A DNA stretch of 64,000 bases, from assembly GCA_001828935.1 (NCBI GenBank), contig MHZX01000092.1, positions 50,115-114,114 of the forward strand. The letters run 5' to 3'. This DNA is from Rhodocyclales bacterium RIFCSPLOWO2_02_FULL_63_24. GTDB taxonomy: Bacteria > Pseudomonadota > Gammaproteobacteria > Burkholderiales > Rhodocyclaceae. Shown here in pieces: positions 23,965-35,234 of this stretch. The first letter of the stretch is position 1. Every line of letters starts with the position of its first letter. Both the position numbers and the translations under genes were made by a program. The notes under the pieces were generated by a model. The model was not told the DNA's origin. It made no database searches and saw nothing but the letters and a program-made list of their open reading frames with translations.

Positions 23965-24896
23965 TGAACATCCTGCTTGCCAATCCCCGCGGTTTTTGCG
24001 CCGGCGTCGAACGGGCGATCGCCATCGTCGAGCGTGCGCTGGAAAAATTCGGCGCGCCGATCTATGTGCGGCACGAGGTGGTGCACAACCGCTATGTGGT
24101 GGATGGACTCAAGGCCAAGGGCGCCGTGTTCGTCGAGGAACTGGACGAGGTGCCGGACGGCGCGACGGTGATCTTCAGCGCCCACGGCGTGCCGCAGGCG
24201 GTGCGCAAGGAGGCGGAGGCGCGCGGCCTGAAGGTATTCGACGCCACCTGTCCGCTGGTGACCAAGGTGCATCTGGAAGTATCGCGCCTGCACAAGCAAG
24301 GCTATGAGATCGTGATGATTGGGCACAAGGGTCACCCCGAGGTCGAAGGCACCATGGGCCAGGCCACCGGTCGCATGTATCTGGTGGAAAACGCCGAGGA
24401 CGTGGCGCAATTGAAAGTCGGCGCTGGCACCCCGGCGCCGCTGGCCTATGTGACGCAGACCACGCTTTCGGTCGATGATGCGCGGGTTATCGTGCACGCA
24501 CTGATGGAGCGATTTCCGAGCATCGTCGGGCCGCGCAAGGACGATATCTGCTACGCCACGCAGAATCGCCAGGACGCTGTCAAGGCGTTGGCCGGCAAGG
24601 TGGACCTGGTGATCGTGGTCGGCTCGAAGAACAGCTCGAACTCCAACCGTCTGCGTGAAGTGGCGGCGATCGGCGGCATACCGGCCTATCTGGTGGATGG
24701 CGCCGACCAGATCGATCCCCAATGGCTGGCCGGCAACGCGCGGGTGGGCGTGACGGCCGGCGCGTCCGCACCTGAAGTGCTGGTCAACGGCGTCGTCGAA
24801 CGCCTCAGGGCGTTGGGTGCCGGCGGCGTGGAAACCCTCGACGGCGCGGCCGAGAACGTCAATTTCCCCTTGCCCAGGGAACTCCTCGCCGAATAG
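23964..24896 (+). CDS. ispH: 4-hydroxy-3-methylbut-2-enyl diphosphate reductase
   Basis: [46 protein letters not shown]. Confidence 0.97.
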   Translation: MNILLANPRGFCAGVERAIAIVERALEKFGAPIYVRHEVVHNRYVVDGLKAKGAVFVEELDEVPDGATVIFSAHGVPQAVRKEAEARGLKVFDATCPLVTKVHLEVSRLHKQGYEIVMIGHKGHPEVEGTMGQATGRMYLVENAEDVAQLKVGAGTPAPLAYVTQTTLSVDDARVIVHALMERFPSIVGPRKDDICYATQNRQDAVKALAGKVDLVIVVGSKNSSNSNRLREVAAIGGIPAYLVDGADQIDPQWLAGNARVGVTAGASAPEVLVNGVVERLRALGAGGVETLDGAAENVNFPLPRELLAE

Positions 24897-24900
24897 TCCG

Positions 24901-24923
24901 ACGAACGGCCGGACGCCGTTCGT
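24901..24923 (+). terminator. Stem-loop after ispH
   Basis: ACGAACGGC-CGGAC-GCCGTTCGT; no T tract. Confidence 0.4.
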
Positions 24924-25001
24924 CACCCAATCCTGACCAGTGGTCGGCAGTCGCTTGTAAGGCGCGGCGAAGCTCTTGATGATCCCATCCAGGAGGCTTC
25001 C

Positions 25002-25445
25002 ATGAAGATTTGCGCGCGTGGTTTTACCCTGATTGAGTTGTTGACCGTCATTGCCATCATCGGGATTTTGGCGGCTATCGCCTTGCCCCAATACAGCGAA
25101 CATTTACTCAAAGGCAAGCTGGCCGAAGCGATTTCACTGCTCTCCGATCTGCAGATTCGCCAGGAGCAGTACTACCAGGACAATCGCGCCTATTCCGATG
25201 GCATGAGACCGAAGGGAACTCCGAGTCCGTTTGTCCTCGCCACCTGCACTGCGGCGAATGCCAGCCAGAACTTCTTTTGCACCACCAGTTGCGCAACGGC
25301 CGGCGGCGGCCAGACCTATACCTGCACGGCGACCTCAGCGACGCTTGGCTATGTCTACACCGTCACCGAGGCGGGCTCCAAGACTACCGCCGTCGGCGGC
25401 ACGACCTATTCCTGCTGGCTAAGAGGCAGCAGCACTTCATGTTGA
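25002..25445 (+). CDS. pilE: Type IV pilin (PilE-like)
   Basis: [28 protein letters not shown] prepilin motif; Cys-rich C-terminus. Confidence 0.88.
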   Translation: MKICARGFTLIELLTVIAIIGILAAIALPQYSEHLLKGKLAEAISLLSDLQIRQEQYYQDNRAYSDGMRPKGTPSPFVLATCTAANASQNFFCTTSCATAGGGQTYTCTATSATLGYVYTVTEAGSKTTAVGGTTYSCWLRGSSTSC

Positions 25446-26140
25446 CCGCCGAGCGAGGCTTCAATCTGATTGAACTGATGATCGTTGTGGTGATTGTCGG
25501 CATTGCCATGGCCATTGCGGTGCCCTCGCTTGAAAGTCAGATTGTCAGCAGCCGTACTCGGGGGGTCGCGGAATCGATCCAGTCCGGCTTGCTGCTGGCT
25601 CGGTCCGAGGCGATCAAGCGCAACGCATTGACGCGCTTTCAACTGGTTTCGACCATGGACGCAACCTGTGCGGCCAGCGCGACCTCACGGCTGTGGGTGG
25701 TCACGCAGTTTACAGGGGCAACCACGCCGGCAAATACCCGAGGCGAGCCTTGGCTGCGTTGCGACGTCAATGCGTATTCTCCGCCCGATCAGGAGGAACC
25801 CTGTCCGACGACGCCGGCCTACTCGGGAAACGCGGCGAGCTGCGCCGCCGATCCCTTCATTGCCTACAAGAGCGGAACCGAGACCGCCACCAACGTCGAT
25901 GTTTTTGCCAGTCCGTCAGCGGTCGGGAGCCTAGCCGGATTTCTCGTCACCTTCGGCCCGCTAGGCCAGTTGGCGGCCAACTATGACGGAACAGCAACCC
26001 AGGCGGCGACTGCGGCAAGCATCTCGGTCGGACCCAGCAACGGTGTTTCCGGTCGCCGCTATCGGGTCCAGGTCAACGCCAACGGCACCGTCCGCTTATG
26101 CAATCCAGATGCGCCGAGCAGCGACGCCATGGCGTGCTGA
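25439..26140 (+). CDS. fimT: GspH/FimT-type minor pilin
   Basis: [57 protein letters not shown]; overlaps pilE stop. Confidence 0.87.
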   Translation: MLTAERGFNLIELMIVVVIVGIAMAIAVPSLESQIVSSRTRGVAESIQSGLLLARSEAIKRNALTRFQLVSTMDATCAASATSRLWVVTQFTGATTPANTRGEPWLRCDVNAYSPPDQEEPCPTTPAYSGNAASCAADPFIAYKSGTETATNVDVFASPSAVGSLAGFLVTFGPLGQLAANYDGTATQAATAASISVGPSNGVSGRRYRVQVNANGTVRLCNPDAPSSDAMAC

Positions 26141-26150
26141 GGGGCTGGCC

Positions 26151-26603
26151 ATGGTAGCCATGAACTATGCCGCTTCAGCCCGCCGCCAGTCCGGCTCCTT
26201 CATCATCGAGGCGCTGGTCAGCCTGCTGCTGTTCGCAGTTGCGCTGATGGGCCTGCTGGCATTGTCGGCGCAGGGGCTCAACCAGGTGGGACAGTCGAAG
26301 GCGCGCAACGATGCGAGCTATGCCGTCGGCGAACTGCTGTCGGAGATGTGGGTCAGTTCGTCGGTTAACCTCACGAACTGGTCGTCACGTTTGCAAACGG
26401 CTATTCCCGGCGCTACCGGGACCGTTTATCTGTCCACCTGCGACTGCGTCGATACTGGGACCAATGTTTGTTCGAGTGCGGCCAGCGGCACGGTCACGAT
26501 CGCCAATCCGCAGGCGGTCACGGTCTGTGTCGCCTGGACAGACCGCAAGGATCCCGATAATCCGCGCCGCTATCAGGCCAGCAGCATGATTACCCGTAAC
26601 TGA
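26151..26603 (+). CDS. pilV: Minor pilin PilV
   Basis: RQSGSFIIEALVSLLLFAVALMGLLALSAQGLNQVGQSKARNDASY; operon position. Confidence 0.87.
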   Translation: MVAMNYAASARRQSGSFIIEALVSLLLFAVALMGLLALSAQGLNQVGQSKARNDASYAVGELLSEMWVSSSVNLTNWSSRLQTAIPGATGTVYLSTCDCVDTGTNVCSSAASGTVTIANPQAVTVCVAWTDRKDPDNPRRYQASSMITRN

Positions 26604-26638
26604 GCGCGCAACCGAGCCAGCCAAGAGCCGATACCGCC

Positions 26639-27613
26639 ATGCGTCGCCAACGAGGCTTCAACCTGATCGAACTGCTGATCGGCCTGGCCATCAGCCTGAT
26701 GGGCCTGGCCGCCGTTTCCGCCGTGATGATGACATTTTCCACCAAGCGCGGCGCCATTACCCAGACCATGGCGACTCAGGACAACGGCGTGATGGCGCTC
26801 TACCGGTTGGAGCGCGACATCAGCCAGGCCGGGTACGGCCTGGCGCCGCTGCAGGGCTGCACCACAATCACCGACGGCGTGAATTCCTTCGTGCCCTACC
26901 CGGTCATCATCGGCGATGGCGGCAGCGGGGCATCCGACACCATCACGGTGAAAGGCACCAATCCGGCCTCGGGTGTACCGGGCACCGAGCTGGCCGTCAG
27001 CGGCGGCAGCACCATGACGAGCAGCCAGTACAACGTGCGTTCTTCGGTGGGTTTCAGCGTCAACGACAAGGTGGTGGCGACCAACTTCATACCAACCTGC
27101 ACCATGACCACGGTGACCAGCGTCGGCGCCACGGCGATCGGCTATACCCCCGCTTTGGCGGCGTCGAGTACGGCGGGTTATCTGGTCTATTTCGGAGCTA
27201 GCGGCGAATTCTTCAGTCGCAGCTATGCCGTCAGCACCACGGCGATGACCGTCGCCGACTATCCGGCCTATAGCACCAACAATCTGGTCGACGACATCGT
27301 CTTTCTCAAGGCGCAGTATGGCTTGGCGGATACCACCGCGAGCACGACCGTGACCAGTTGGGTGAGCGGCGCCACGGCGCTCACCAGCGCCAATGTCGGA
27401 CGCGTCATTGCGATCCGGGTTGGTGTCGTGGCTCGCAGTTCGGCGCGGGAGAATGAAGCCATCGACCAGCCGAATCCGCTCCCAGTGTTCCAGGAGATGT
27501 CCGACAGTTCGGCTACCACGGATGCGGTGAGCTTCGCTATTCCCGATACCCGCTCGCGCTACCGCGCCTATTCCACCATCATTCCGCTGAAAAACGTCAT
27601 ATGGACACGCTGA
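26639..27613 (+). CDS. pilW: Minor pilin PilW
   Basis: [43 protein letters not shown]. Confidence 0.9.
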   Translation: MRRQRGFNLIELLIGLAISLMGLAAVSAVMMTFSTKRGAITQTMATQDNGVMALYRLERDISQAGYGLAPLQGCTTITDGVNSFVPYPVIIGDGGSGASDTITVKGTNPASGVPGTELAVSGGSTMTSSQYNVRSSVGFSVNDKVVATNFIPTCTMTTVTSVGATAIGYTPALAASSTAGYLVYFGASGEFFSRSYAVSTTAMTVADYPAYSTNNLVDDIVFLKAQYGLADTTASTTVTSWVSGATALTSANVGRVIAIRVGVVARSSARENEAIDQPNPLPVFQEMSDSSATTDAVSFAIPDTRSRYRAYSTIIPLKNVIWTR

Positions 27614-28269
27614 CCCCATTGCGTCGTCCAGTGCGCCAGCAGGGCTTTGTTCTGGTCCTGGCGCTGGTGATCCTGGTCATCATCACTCTGTCGGCAGTGG
27701 CCATGATCACCAGTCTGCGCGGCGGAATTTCTGCCTCGGGCAATATCGCCTTTCGGCAGGCAGCCACGCGCGCGGCGGACGTGGCGGTGGATAGCGCCTT
27801 CCAGTGGGTGCAGACGCAGATGGCGGTAGCCTCGGGTCTCAACAGCGACATCGCGGCGGCTGCGACGCCGCGCTATTACGCCACCTTGTCCGGCGCCGAT
27901 GCGGGCTGCAAGAAAGACGGCGCAACGGGAAGCTTCACCCCCCAGCAGTATCGCTTCAGCGACACCGTCACCGGTTCCGACGGCTTTCCCTGCGCCGCGA
28001 AAGTCGCCGGCAAGCCGGCAGGCTATGACCTCTACTATGTCGTGCACCGCATGGCAAGTACCGCGGGATCGGCCTGTCCGACGGCCGGCTGCATGGCGCC
28101 GCCGATTACCGCGGCGTCGAGCAGCAGTGCTGGCTGCTCGATGGACCCGACCAGCGCCAGTTTCTGCGGCGCCACCACCACCACCAATTCCCTTGTCTAC
28201 TACCGCATCACCATAAAGGTGGTGGGCCCGCGGCAGAACAACCGTTACATCCAGGCCTTCGTCTATTGA
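27601..28269 (+). CDS. pilX: Minor pilin PilX
   Basis: RQQGFVLVLALVILVIITLSAVAMITSLRGGISASGNIAFRQAATRAAD. Confidence 0.88.
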   Translation: MDTLTPLRRPVRQQGFVLVLALVILVIITLSAVAMITSLRGGISASGNIAFRQAATRAADVAVDSAFQWVQTQMAVASGLNSDIAAAATPRYYATLSGADAGCKKDGATGSFTPQQYRFSDTVTGSDGFPCAAKVAGKPAGYDLYYVVHRMASTAGSACPTAGCMAPPITAASSSSAGCSMDPTSASFCGATTTTNSLVYYRITIKVVGPRQNNRYIQAFVY

Positions 28270-28301
28270 TGATGCAAGCCCGTACGCATAGAGGTGCCTT
28301 T

Positions 28302-31300
28302 ATGAAAACCCTTCAGTTCCGCAGAGCCGTCGCCTGGCTCCTGATGCTGGCGTTAAGCGTCGGCAATGTCACTCAGGCCGTCGCCTTGACGTTGGCGACC
28401 ACCCCGCTGGCGGCGAGCACGACTTCGGTGGTGCGTCCCAATCTCATGTACGTGCTCGACGATTCCGGCTCGATGGGCTGGGACTACACGCCGGATTACA
28501 TCAACGACGCGACCGTCACCGATCCCACCAATGCCGGCATTACGCCGCCCGGTTCTTCGGGCGACAGGGGCGCGGCGACCATCGCCGGCGGCGTGATCAC
28601 GGCGATCACCGCGACCGGAGGCAACGTCTATGAGCATGGCACGCCTACGGTGTTGATCCAGGGCAATGGCACCGGCGCGGCAGCGACGGTAACGCTGAAT
28701 GCCTCGAAGACGATCCAATCGGTCACCGTCACCAGTGGCGGCAGCGGCTACACTGCGGCAAACACCTATGTCACCTTCCTCGGCGGGCTGAAGACCGCGG
28801 GCTGGGGCATGTGCTGGGGCACTACGGGCACCAGCAACCAAGGCGGTACTCCCAAGGATACTTCGGCTTCGCCGACCTGTAGCACCGTGTCGCAGGTGCC
28901 CTACTCGACCAGCGCGGTCAATTACCAGTTCTACGATCCGGCGGTGCGCTATCTGCCGCCGATCAAGGCGGACGGCACATCCTACGCCAGCGCGAGCAGC
29001 ACCGCAGCCAAGACCGATGGTTTCGCCGGCACCGGCGCGACCAATCTGACCACCAGTTGGACTCACGAAGTCTGGTGCAACACCGCCAGCCCCAGTCCGA
29101 CCCCGACTTCCGCCAACATCGCCACGCACACCCAATGCAAGGAGAACGCTGACACCAGCGGCGACAATCTTTATCCCAATGTCACCTATACCTTCCGCAA
29201 GACCTATACCGGCCCGGCGTCCTACTTCAGCATGGAGCCTTCCGAGTACTGCACCAGCACAGATTATACCAATTGCATTACAAAGGCAGCGGCGCTGGCG
29301 GCAATCCCGGCGTTTGTCGTCGGCGGGGTGACCTTCAACGTCGCATCCAAGTATCGCTGGTGCGCCTATTACAACCCGATTTCCCATACCTTCGGCGGCT
29401 GCCAGGGCCGGCGCGATCTCGATCACTACATTCCCAATTATCTCGGCGGCTGGGTCAGCACAGGGGCTGCCGGAGTGCAGGCCACCGCCAGCCTGGTGGT
29501 CAGCGCGACGACTGCCGGCCAGTCGCTGACCGGGCTGACTATCGGCGGCGTGGACATCGTTGGCGGCGCTAGCTTTACTTCCGCCGCGAATGGCGATCAG
29601 GCCACCATGGCGGCCAATATCTGCACGGCAGTCCAGGCGCAAACCGCGAGCACAGGCTACAGTTGCGCGGCGACCGGCAGCACGGCCCTGCTGCAGGCAG
29701 CCGCCATCGGTACGGCCGCAAACGGCCTGCCGGTACTGGCCACCGGCCCGGCGGTGGTTGCCGCCGCCAATTCCCTCGGCGAGATTCGCGTCACCACGGC
29801 GACCTCCGGTTACCAGATCTCGTCGATCACCATCCACGGCAATCAGCTGCTCAGCGCCAACGTGACCGCCGACGGCGACACGGGCAATACCGCGCGGATG
29901 ATTTGCGAGGGCATCAACTCCGGCCTCCAGCAGGGCGTATACATCGCGCGGTCCGGTTCGCAAGCGGGCGCCGCGGCCGATGCCTACGCCTATGGCACTT
30001 GCCAGTCGCACGGCGATGCCTACGTCCAGATCAAGCGCATCCAAGCTGACGATACCGACAACGGCCAGGCCATCGTCGTCGCGGGGCCGGCCACCGCGAC
30101 CATCAGCACCGGGTCGATCCAGATCAATTCGACCGCAGGCGCGACCAGCATCAGCGATGTTACCAAGGACGGCGTGTCGATCTTCACCGCGCCGGCCCTG
30201 AGCATTCTCGACGGCACGCAAACGGTGGCCATTGCCAGCAGCCTTGCCGCAAAAATCAACGGCAATGGCGGTTGCACCGCAACGGCCTCCGGTAGTACGG
30301 TAAGCATCACCGGCTGCACCGGCACGCTGGCTGTGACCTCATCCAGCGCCCTGGCGACGGGCACCATCAAGGTCACTAGTACCGGCCACACCTATGGTGC
30401 CGACTTGGGCGGGATCCAGGTGGGAGCAAGCAGCCTGGCCGGGCATATCGCGTCGACCACGATTGCCAACGGCACCTCGGTCTCGGCCAATGCCACCTCC
30501 CTGCGCACCGCGATCAATGCCGGCACAGGAACGCATGGCTTCACGGCCGCCGCGCCAGTCCTGAGCGGCAGCGACTACCATATCACGGTGACCGCGCCCG
30601 CCGGCACTGCCTACAACGGCCAGTCCTTCACCTTTCAGAACGGCACCGCCGTCGTCGCTGGCTCGGCCACCAGTCCGACCTGGAACTTCAGCATCAGCAA
30701 CGCCACCGCCGACAACGCCAACGTCGACTACATTCGCTGCGATGCGTCGGACAGCGCCGGCAGCGATGAAATTTATGTGCTGAGCACCGATGCCAGCACC
30801 GGCTCGGCGGGCAGCTCTTCGCTGCAATACACCACGGCGCTGGCCACCGGCCTGAATGCGGCCGGTAGCAACGGCTATAGCTACAGCTGCAGCTACGAAT
30901 CGGGCAGCCAGAACAACCAGTGGTGCGACGTTACCGGCCCCACCGGGGTCAGCGCCTGTACCGGCAATTTGTCGTTTTCCTACGATGCGTCGATCACCAT
31001 CGACAACTACACCAAACCGACCTCAGGCAGCGCGGGCTGTGCGACGATCACGGCGCCGACCTGGCAGTTCGAAATTGGATATTTTGATGCCGCCTCGTCG
31101 GCGGATCAGTACATCAATTCGATTACCTGCGGCGGTACCAACACGATAACGCCCAATTCGGTCAATACCGGAACGTCGACCAGCAATTCCGACACTCGCC
31201 GCGGAATATTGAAGACTGAATTGATGGCCAACGATACCAACGGCTATAGCTATTCGTGTACCCAATATGCCAACAACAACAAAGTCGGCTGCACCGTGAC

Positions 31301-34300
31301 GGGCCCCGTTGCAGTTGCCGCCTGCACCAATCTGAGCATAAGCAGCGACTCGAACATCAACTTCAACTATAACAATGCAGTCGTGCAGACCTGCCCGGCG
31401 GTCAGTTCCGGTACTTCGGCCACCTGGCGCTTCCGCATCGACAACGCGACGGCGGCGTCCAAGTACATCAACACCATCACCTGTGGCGGCATCAACACCA
31501 TCACCGCCAATTCGGTGAATACCGGCGTGGCACAGGATCTCACCGTTACTCGCATCAACAATCTGGCCTCCCGTCTGGAATCCAACGCGCAAGGCGGCTA
31601 CACGATTTCATGTACCGACGCCACCAGCACCACGGTACAGTCCGACTGCACCATCACCGGTCCTTCAGGAATCAATGCCTGCCAGGGAACCGACACGGAC
31701 GACAGCAACAACTGCGGCGTCGGCGCCCTTAGCTTCAAGTACAACGGCAACGAGGACGGTAGCGGTATCGCTCTCGCCGCCACGGGCATGACCAGCCCGG
31801 ATAACAGCGGCACCTGGCGCTCCTGCGTGCCGGCGGCCTCCAACGGCAGTTCCGGAGCCACCGCGGTCGACGATTACGCCCCCTACTTGTTCACCGTCAG
31901 CGCCTTTTCCGGCGGCGCGCCCAGCCAGGGCACGACTATCACCCAGATCGCCAGCACCAACGTCGGGACGATAGGCACGACCACGGTGGCGATGACCAAC
32001 GGCACCGCCGCCTCGGTCCTGACCATTCCCACCAACGCCACCGGCACGGCGCCGAACGTGCTGACCATGGGCGGCGGCGCGGCGGCCGATGCGGCGACCA
32101 ATCAATGGAACGGCATCGGCATCTTCAAGCGTACCGATATCGTGAACGATGGCAGAACCTTCAGCCGCACCTCGGGCCGCACCGATTGCGCCGCTGCCAC
32201 CTGCACCTATGCCGAGGAGATGCAAAACTTCGCCAACTGGTACAGCTACTACCGTACCCGCATGCTGATGATGAAGTCCGCCACCACCCTGGCCTTCACC
32301 CAGCTCGACGGCAACTACCGGGTCGGCTTCGACAACATCTGCCAGGCCACCGGCACCACGGTGGACAATCCGGTCGCGCAGTTTTCGGGCGCCGGGAGAA
32401 GCTCCTGGTGGACCAGCCTCACCAGTGCCAGTCCAAGCTGCGCCACGCCGCTGCGCGCCGAGACCGCCAAGATCGGCCGCTACTACGCCGGCAAGCTGAC
32501 CGCCCAGGCCGATCCGCTCGAATACTCGTGCCAGCAGAACTATATGCTGCTGGTGACGGACGGCTATTGGAACGAATCGGAGAGTTCCAGCATCCAGGGC
32601 GTCACCGGCGCCGACATTGGCAATACCGACAACGTGCTGGCCACCGTCGGCCGCCCCTATTACGACGGCGCCCAAAGTTCGACTACCTGCCCCTCGGTCG
32701 GCAGCAGTCGGGGCGGCACGGCCAGTTCTTGCCGCACTTTGTCCGATATCGCCTATCACTATTACAGCACCGATTTGCGCACGCTTGCGCTGGGCAACAA
32801 CACCAACGGCACGACCGATGTGGCGACCAACAACGTCCTCACCACCGCCGACGACAAGAACCAGATCCAGCACATGAATTTCTTCGCCATGGGGCTGGGC
32901 ATCGACGGCAAGCTCAACTACAGTTCCGACTACCAGACCTCAGGCATCGGCGACTATGCCGCCATCGTGGCTGGAACCAAGAATTGGCCGGCTGTGGCCA
33001 ATCTCGACCCGACCGGCGTAGACGATCTGTGGCATGCAACAGTCGCCGGGCGCGGCAAGTATTTCAGTGCGCGCAACGTGCCCAATGTGGTCGCCGGCCT
33101 GCGCGAAGCGCTGAACAAGATCGGCGCCCGGGTCGGTTCCGCGGCGGCGGCGGCTACTTCCAATCTGGAACCGGTGGCGGGCGACAACTTTGCCTATGTG
33201 GCGAGCTATGCCACGGTGGACTGGACCGGCGACCTGCAATCGCGTTCGATCGACGTCGCCACCGGCGACGTGTCGAGTTCCACGGCCTGCACCACAGCGG
33301 ACTCCGGCTGCCAATGGTCGGCCCAGGGCAAGCTCGACAACCTGACCTGGTCGGCACGGCGCATCTATCTGGCGCCCAGTTCCGGGACCAGCGGCGATCC
33401 ACTGCGCGTTTTCAGCTTCAGCAATCTTTCCGGGGCTGAGCAGGCCTATTTCAGCCCAAGCACGCTGAGCCAGTATGCGGCCTTGTCGGTCAGCAACCCA
33501 AGCGACATCACCGCCTCGAATCTGGTCGATTTCCTGCGCGGCAACCGCGGCCTGGAACAGGACGGCGACATCAGCCACGCCCAGATCTGGCGTAAGCGCA
33601 CCCATGTCTTCGGCGATATTGTGAATACCCAGCCGGTGTTCATGAAGGCGCCGAGCGCGGGCTATACCGACGGCGGTTATTCCGATTTCAAGGCGGGCAC
33701 CGCGGCCGGCCGCAACCCGGTGGTATTTGTTTCGGCCCAGGACGGCATGCTGCATGCGATAAACGCGCATACCGCGTCGGTCACGGTCAGCGGCGCCACG
33801 GTGCAGCCCGGCGAGGAAATGTGGTCCTTCATCCCGACTCAAGTGCTGCCGGTGATGAAGACGCTGGGCGACGTCAACTACGCGCACCGCTACTTCATCG
33901 ACGGCCAGATCACGGTCGCCGACGTGGATTTCGGCGTCGGCGACTGGCACACCATCCTGATCGGCGGCCAGGGCGCGGGCGGCACGTCCTACTATGCCCT
34001 TGACGTGACCGATCCGCTCAGTCCGAAGTACCTGTGGGAGTTCTCGACGCCGAACCTGGGCTACACGTTCTCGAATTCCACCGTCAGCAAGTTGCCCAAT
34101 GGCCAGTGGTCCGTCCTGTTCTCTTCCGGCTACAACAATACCGCCAGCGGCGGCGACGGCGGCGGTTACCTGTATGCCCTGAATCCGCAGACAGGCGCGG
34201 TAAAAAGCGGCTATCCGCTGGCCACCTTGTCGGGCAGCGGCGCCGCGCCGAGCAACCTGGGCAAGATTGCAATATGGGCCGACAATCCCGCGGCCGACAA

Positions 34301-35234
34301 TACGGCTCAGTACGTTTACGCCGGGGACCTGAACGGCGACCTCTGGCGTTTCGATCTCAACCACACGGCCTCGGGCCATAGTGGCACCCAGGTGTTCAAG
34401 CTGGCGCACCTGGAGAGCGGCGGCGTGGTCCAGCCGATCACGACCAAGCCCGAACTGTCGCAAAACGACAGCGGCATTCGCCAGGTCTTCGTCGGCACCG
34501 GGAAATATCTTGAGACCGCGGACCTGACCAATGTCGATGTCCAGGGTTTCTACGCCATCAAGGACACGTTGGGCGCCGCCAATCTTGGCGGCGCCGCGCA
34601 GGCGACCTGGAACCCGCTGAGCGACACCACCACCGTCGATGTCTCCGGTACTCCCACCGTGGTGCCGATGTTCCTCACGCGCACTTTGCTGTCGACCGAC
34701 GTGAATGGTGCGGCCATTACGGTCACGTCGAATGGGGTGACGACCAACGCGCGAAAGATCTGCCTCGGTGCCGGGGCCACGGTGTCCGCCGCCGGCACGT
34801 GCAACAACACCGATAGCACGTCGATGAGCTGGGACACCTATGGCGGCTGGCACGTCACCCTGCCTGATTCCGGAGAGCGCATAAACGTTGATCCCAAACT
34901 GGTGCGGGGCACCCTGGTGTTCGCCAGCAACATCCCTGCAGCCGACAGCTGCACCGTGGGCGGGCGCTCCTGGGTCAATTTCCTCGACTATTCGACGGGA
35001 CTGGCGGTCGGCGGCGAAACCACGGTGTCGATCAAGATCAGCGATTCCCTGGTGGTCGGCCTCACGGTGGTCAAGTTGGCGTCGGGCGACTACAAGGCCA
35101 TCGCTACCAAATCCAACTACCAGCAGGAAACACTGTCGGTGCCGGTGTCCGCTGCGGCGGGCGGCGGCGGGGGTGGCAGCAGTAGCATCTTCGGCGGCAA
35201 ACGCGGCCTGTGGCGGGAGTTCGAGGCCTATTGA
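28302..35234 (+). CDS. pilY1: Giant PilY1-like pilus tip adhesin/assembly factor
   Basis: PNLMYVLDDSGSMGW MIDAS motif; NFANWYSYYRTRMLMMK; C-terminal propeller FVSAQDGMLHAINA, YVYAGDLNGDLWRFDLN; ATG at 28302 preceded by GAGGTG. Confidence 0.93.
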   Translation: MKTLQFRRAVAWLLMLALSVGNVTQAVALTLATTPLAASTTSVVRPNLMYVLDDSGSMGWDYTPDYINDATVTDPTNAGITPPGSSGDRGAATIAGGVITAITATGGNVYEHGTPTVLIQGNGTGAAATVTLNASKTIQSVTVTSGGSGYTAANTYVTFLGGLKTAGWGMCWGTTGTSNQGGTPKDTSASPTCSTVSQVPYSTSAVNYQFYDPAVRYLPPIKADGTSYASASSTAAKTDGFAGTGATNLTTSWTHEVWCNTASPSPTPTSANIATHTQCKENADTSGDNLYPNVTYTFRKTYTGPASYFSMEPSEYCTSTDYTNCITKAAALAAIPAFVVGGVTFNVASKYRWCAYYNPISHTFGGCQGRRDLDHYIPNYLGGWVSTGAAGVQATASLVVSATTAGQSLTGLTIGGVDIVGGASFTSAANGDQATMAANICTAVQAQTASTGYSCAATGSTALLQAAAIGTAANGLPVLATGPAVVAAANSLGEIRVTTATSGYQISSITIHGNQLLSANVTADGDTGNTARMICEGINSGLQQGVYIARSGSQAGAAADAYAYGTCQSHGDAYVQIKRIQADDTDNGQAIVVAGPATATISTGSIQINSTAGATSISDVTKDGVSIFTAPALSILDGTQTVAIASSLAAKINGNGGCTATASGSTVSITGCTGTLAVTSSSALATGTIKVTSTGHTYGADLGGIQVGASSLAGHIASTTIANGTSVSANATSLRTAINAGTGTHGFTAAAPVLSGSDYHITVTAPAGTAYNGQSFTFQNGTAVVAGSATSPTWNFSISNATADNANVDYIRCDASDSAGSDEIYVLSTDASTGSAGSSSLQYTTALATGLNAAGSNGYSYSCSYESGSQNNQWCDVTGPTGVSACTGNLSFSYDASITIDNYTKPTSGSAGCATITAPTWQFEIGYFDAASSADQYINSITCGGTNTITPNSVNTGTSTSNSDTRRGILKTELMANDTNGYSYSCTQYANNNKVGCTVTGPVAVAACTNLSISSDSNINFNYNNAVVQTCPAVSSGTSATWRFRIDNATAASKYINTITCGGINTITANSVNTGVAQDLTVTRINNLASRLESNAQGGYTISCTDATSTTVQSDCTITGPSGINACQGTDTDDSNNCGVGALSFKYNGNEDGSGIALAATGMTSPDNSGTWRSCVPAASNGSSGATAVDDYAPYLFTVSAFSGGAPSQGTTITQIASTNVGTIGTTTVAMTNGTAASVLTIPTNATGTAPNVLTMGGGAAADAATNQWNGIGIFKRTDIVNDGRTFSRTSGRTDCAAATCTYAEEMQNFANWYSYYRTRMLMMKSATTLAFTQLDGNYRVGFDNICQATGTTVDNPVAQFSGAGRSSWWTSLTSASPSCATPLRAETAKIGRYYAGKLTAQADPLEYSCQQNYMLLVTDGYWNESESSSIQGVTGADIGNTDNVLATVGRPYYDGAQSSTTCPSVGSSRGGTASSCRTLSDIAYHYYSTDLRTLALGNNTNGTTDVATNNVLTTADDKNQIQHMNFFAMGLGIDGKLNYSSDYQTSGIGDYAAIVAGTKNWPAVANLDPTGVDDLWHATVAGRGKYFSARNVPNVVAGLREALNKIGARVGSAAAAATSNLEPVAGDNFAYVASYATVDWTGDLQSRSIDVATGDVSSSTACTTADSGCQWSAQGKLDNLTWSARRIYLAPSSGTSGDPLRVFSFSNLSGAEQAYFSPSTLSQYAALSVSNPSDITASNLVDFLRGNRGLEQDGDISHAQIWRKRTHVFGDIVNTQPVFMKAPSAGYTDGGYSDFKAGTAAGRNPVVFVSAQDGMLHAINAHTASVTVSGATVQPGEEMWSFIPTQVLPVMKTLGDVNYAHRYFIDGQITVADVDFGVGDWHTILIGGQGAGGTSYYALDVTDPLSPKYLWEFSTPNLGYTFSNSTVSKLPNGQWSVLFSSGYNNTASGGDGGGYLYALNPQTGAVKSGYPLATLSGSGAAPSNLGKIAIWADNPAADNTAQYVYAGDLNGDLWRFDLNHTASGHSGTQVFKLAHLESGGVVQPITTKPELSQNDSGIRQVFVGTGKYLETADLTNVDVQGFYAIKDTLGAANLGGAAQATWNPLSDTTTVDVSGTPTVVPMFLTRTLLSTDVNGAAITVTSNGVTTNARKICLGAGATVSAAGTCNNTDSTSMSWDTYGGWHVTLPDSGERINVDPKLVRGTLVFASNIPAADSCTVGGRSWVNFLDYSTGLAVGGETTVSIKISDSLVVGLTVVKLASGDYKAIATKSNYQQETLSVPVSAAAGGGGGGSSSIFGGKRGLWREFEAY
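29480..31760 (+). repeat. Intragenic array of about seven diverged ~90-120 aa modules within pilY1
   Basis: Recurrent SITI.G / YINTITCGG ... ATxLxxAIN ... GYSYSC ... CTVTGPxxVxAC pattern in the translation; boundaries approximate. Confidence 0.65.

Noticed and set aside
28266-35234. Tandem repeats in pilY1 as CRISPR or DNA-level repeats
   Set aside because: Similarity is at protein level only; no exact direct repeats with spacers
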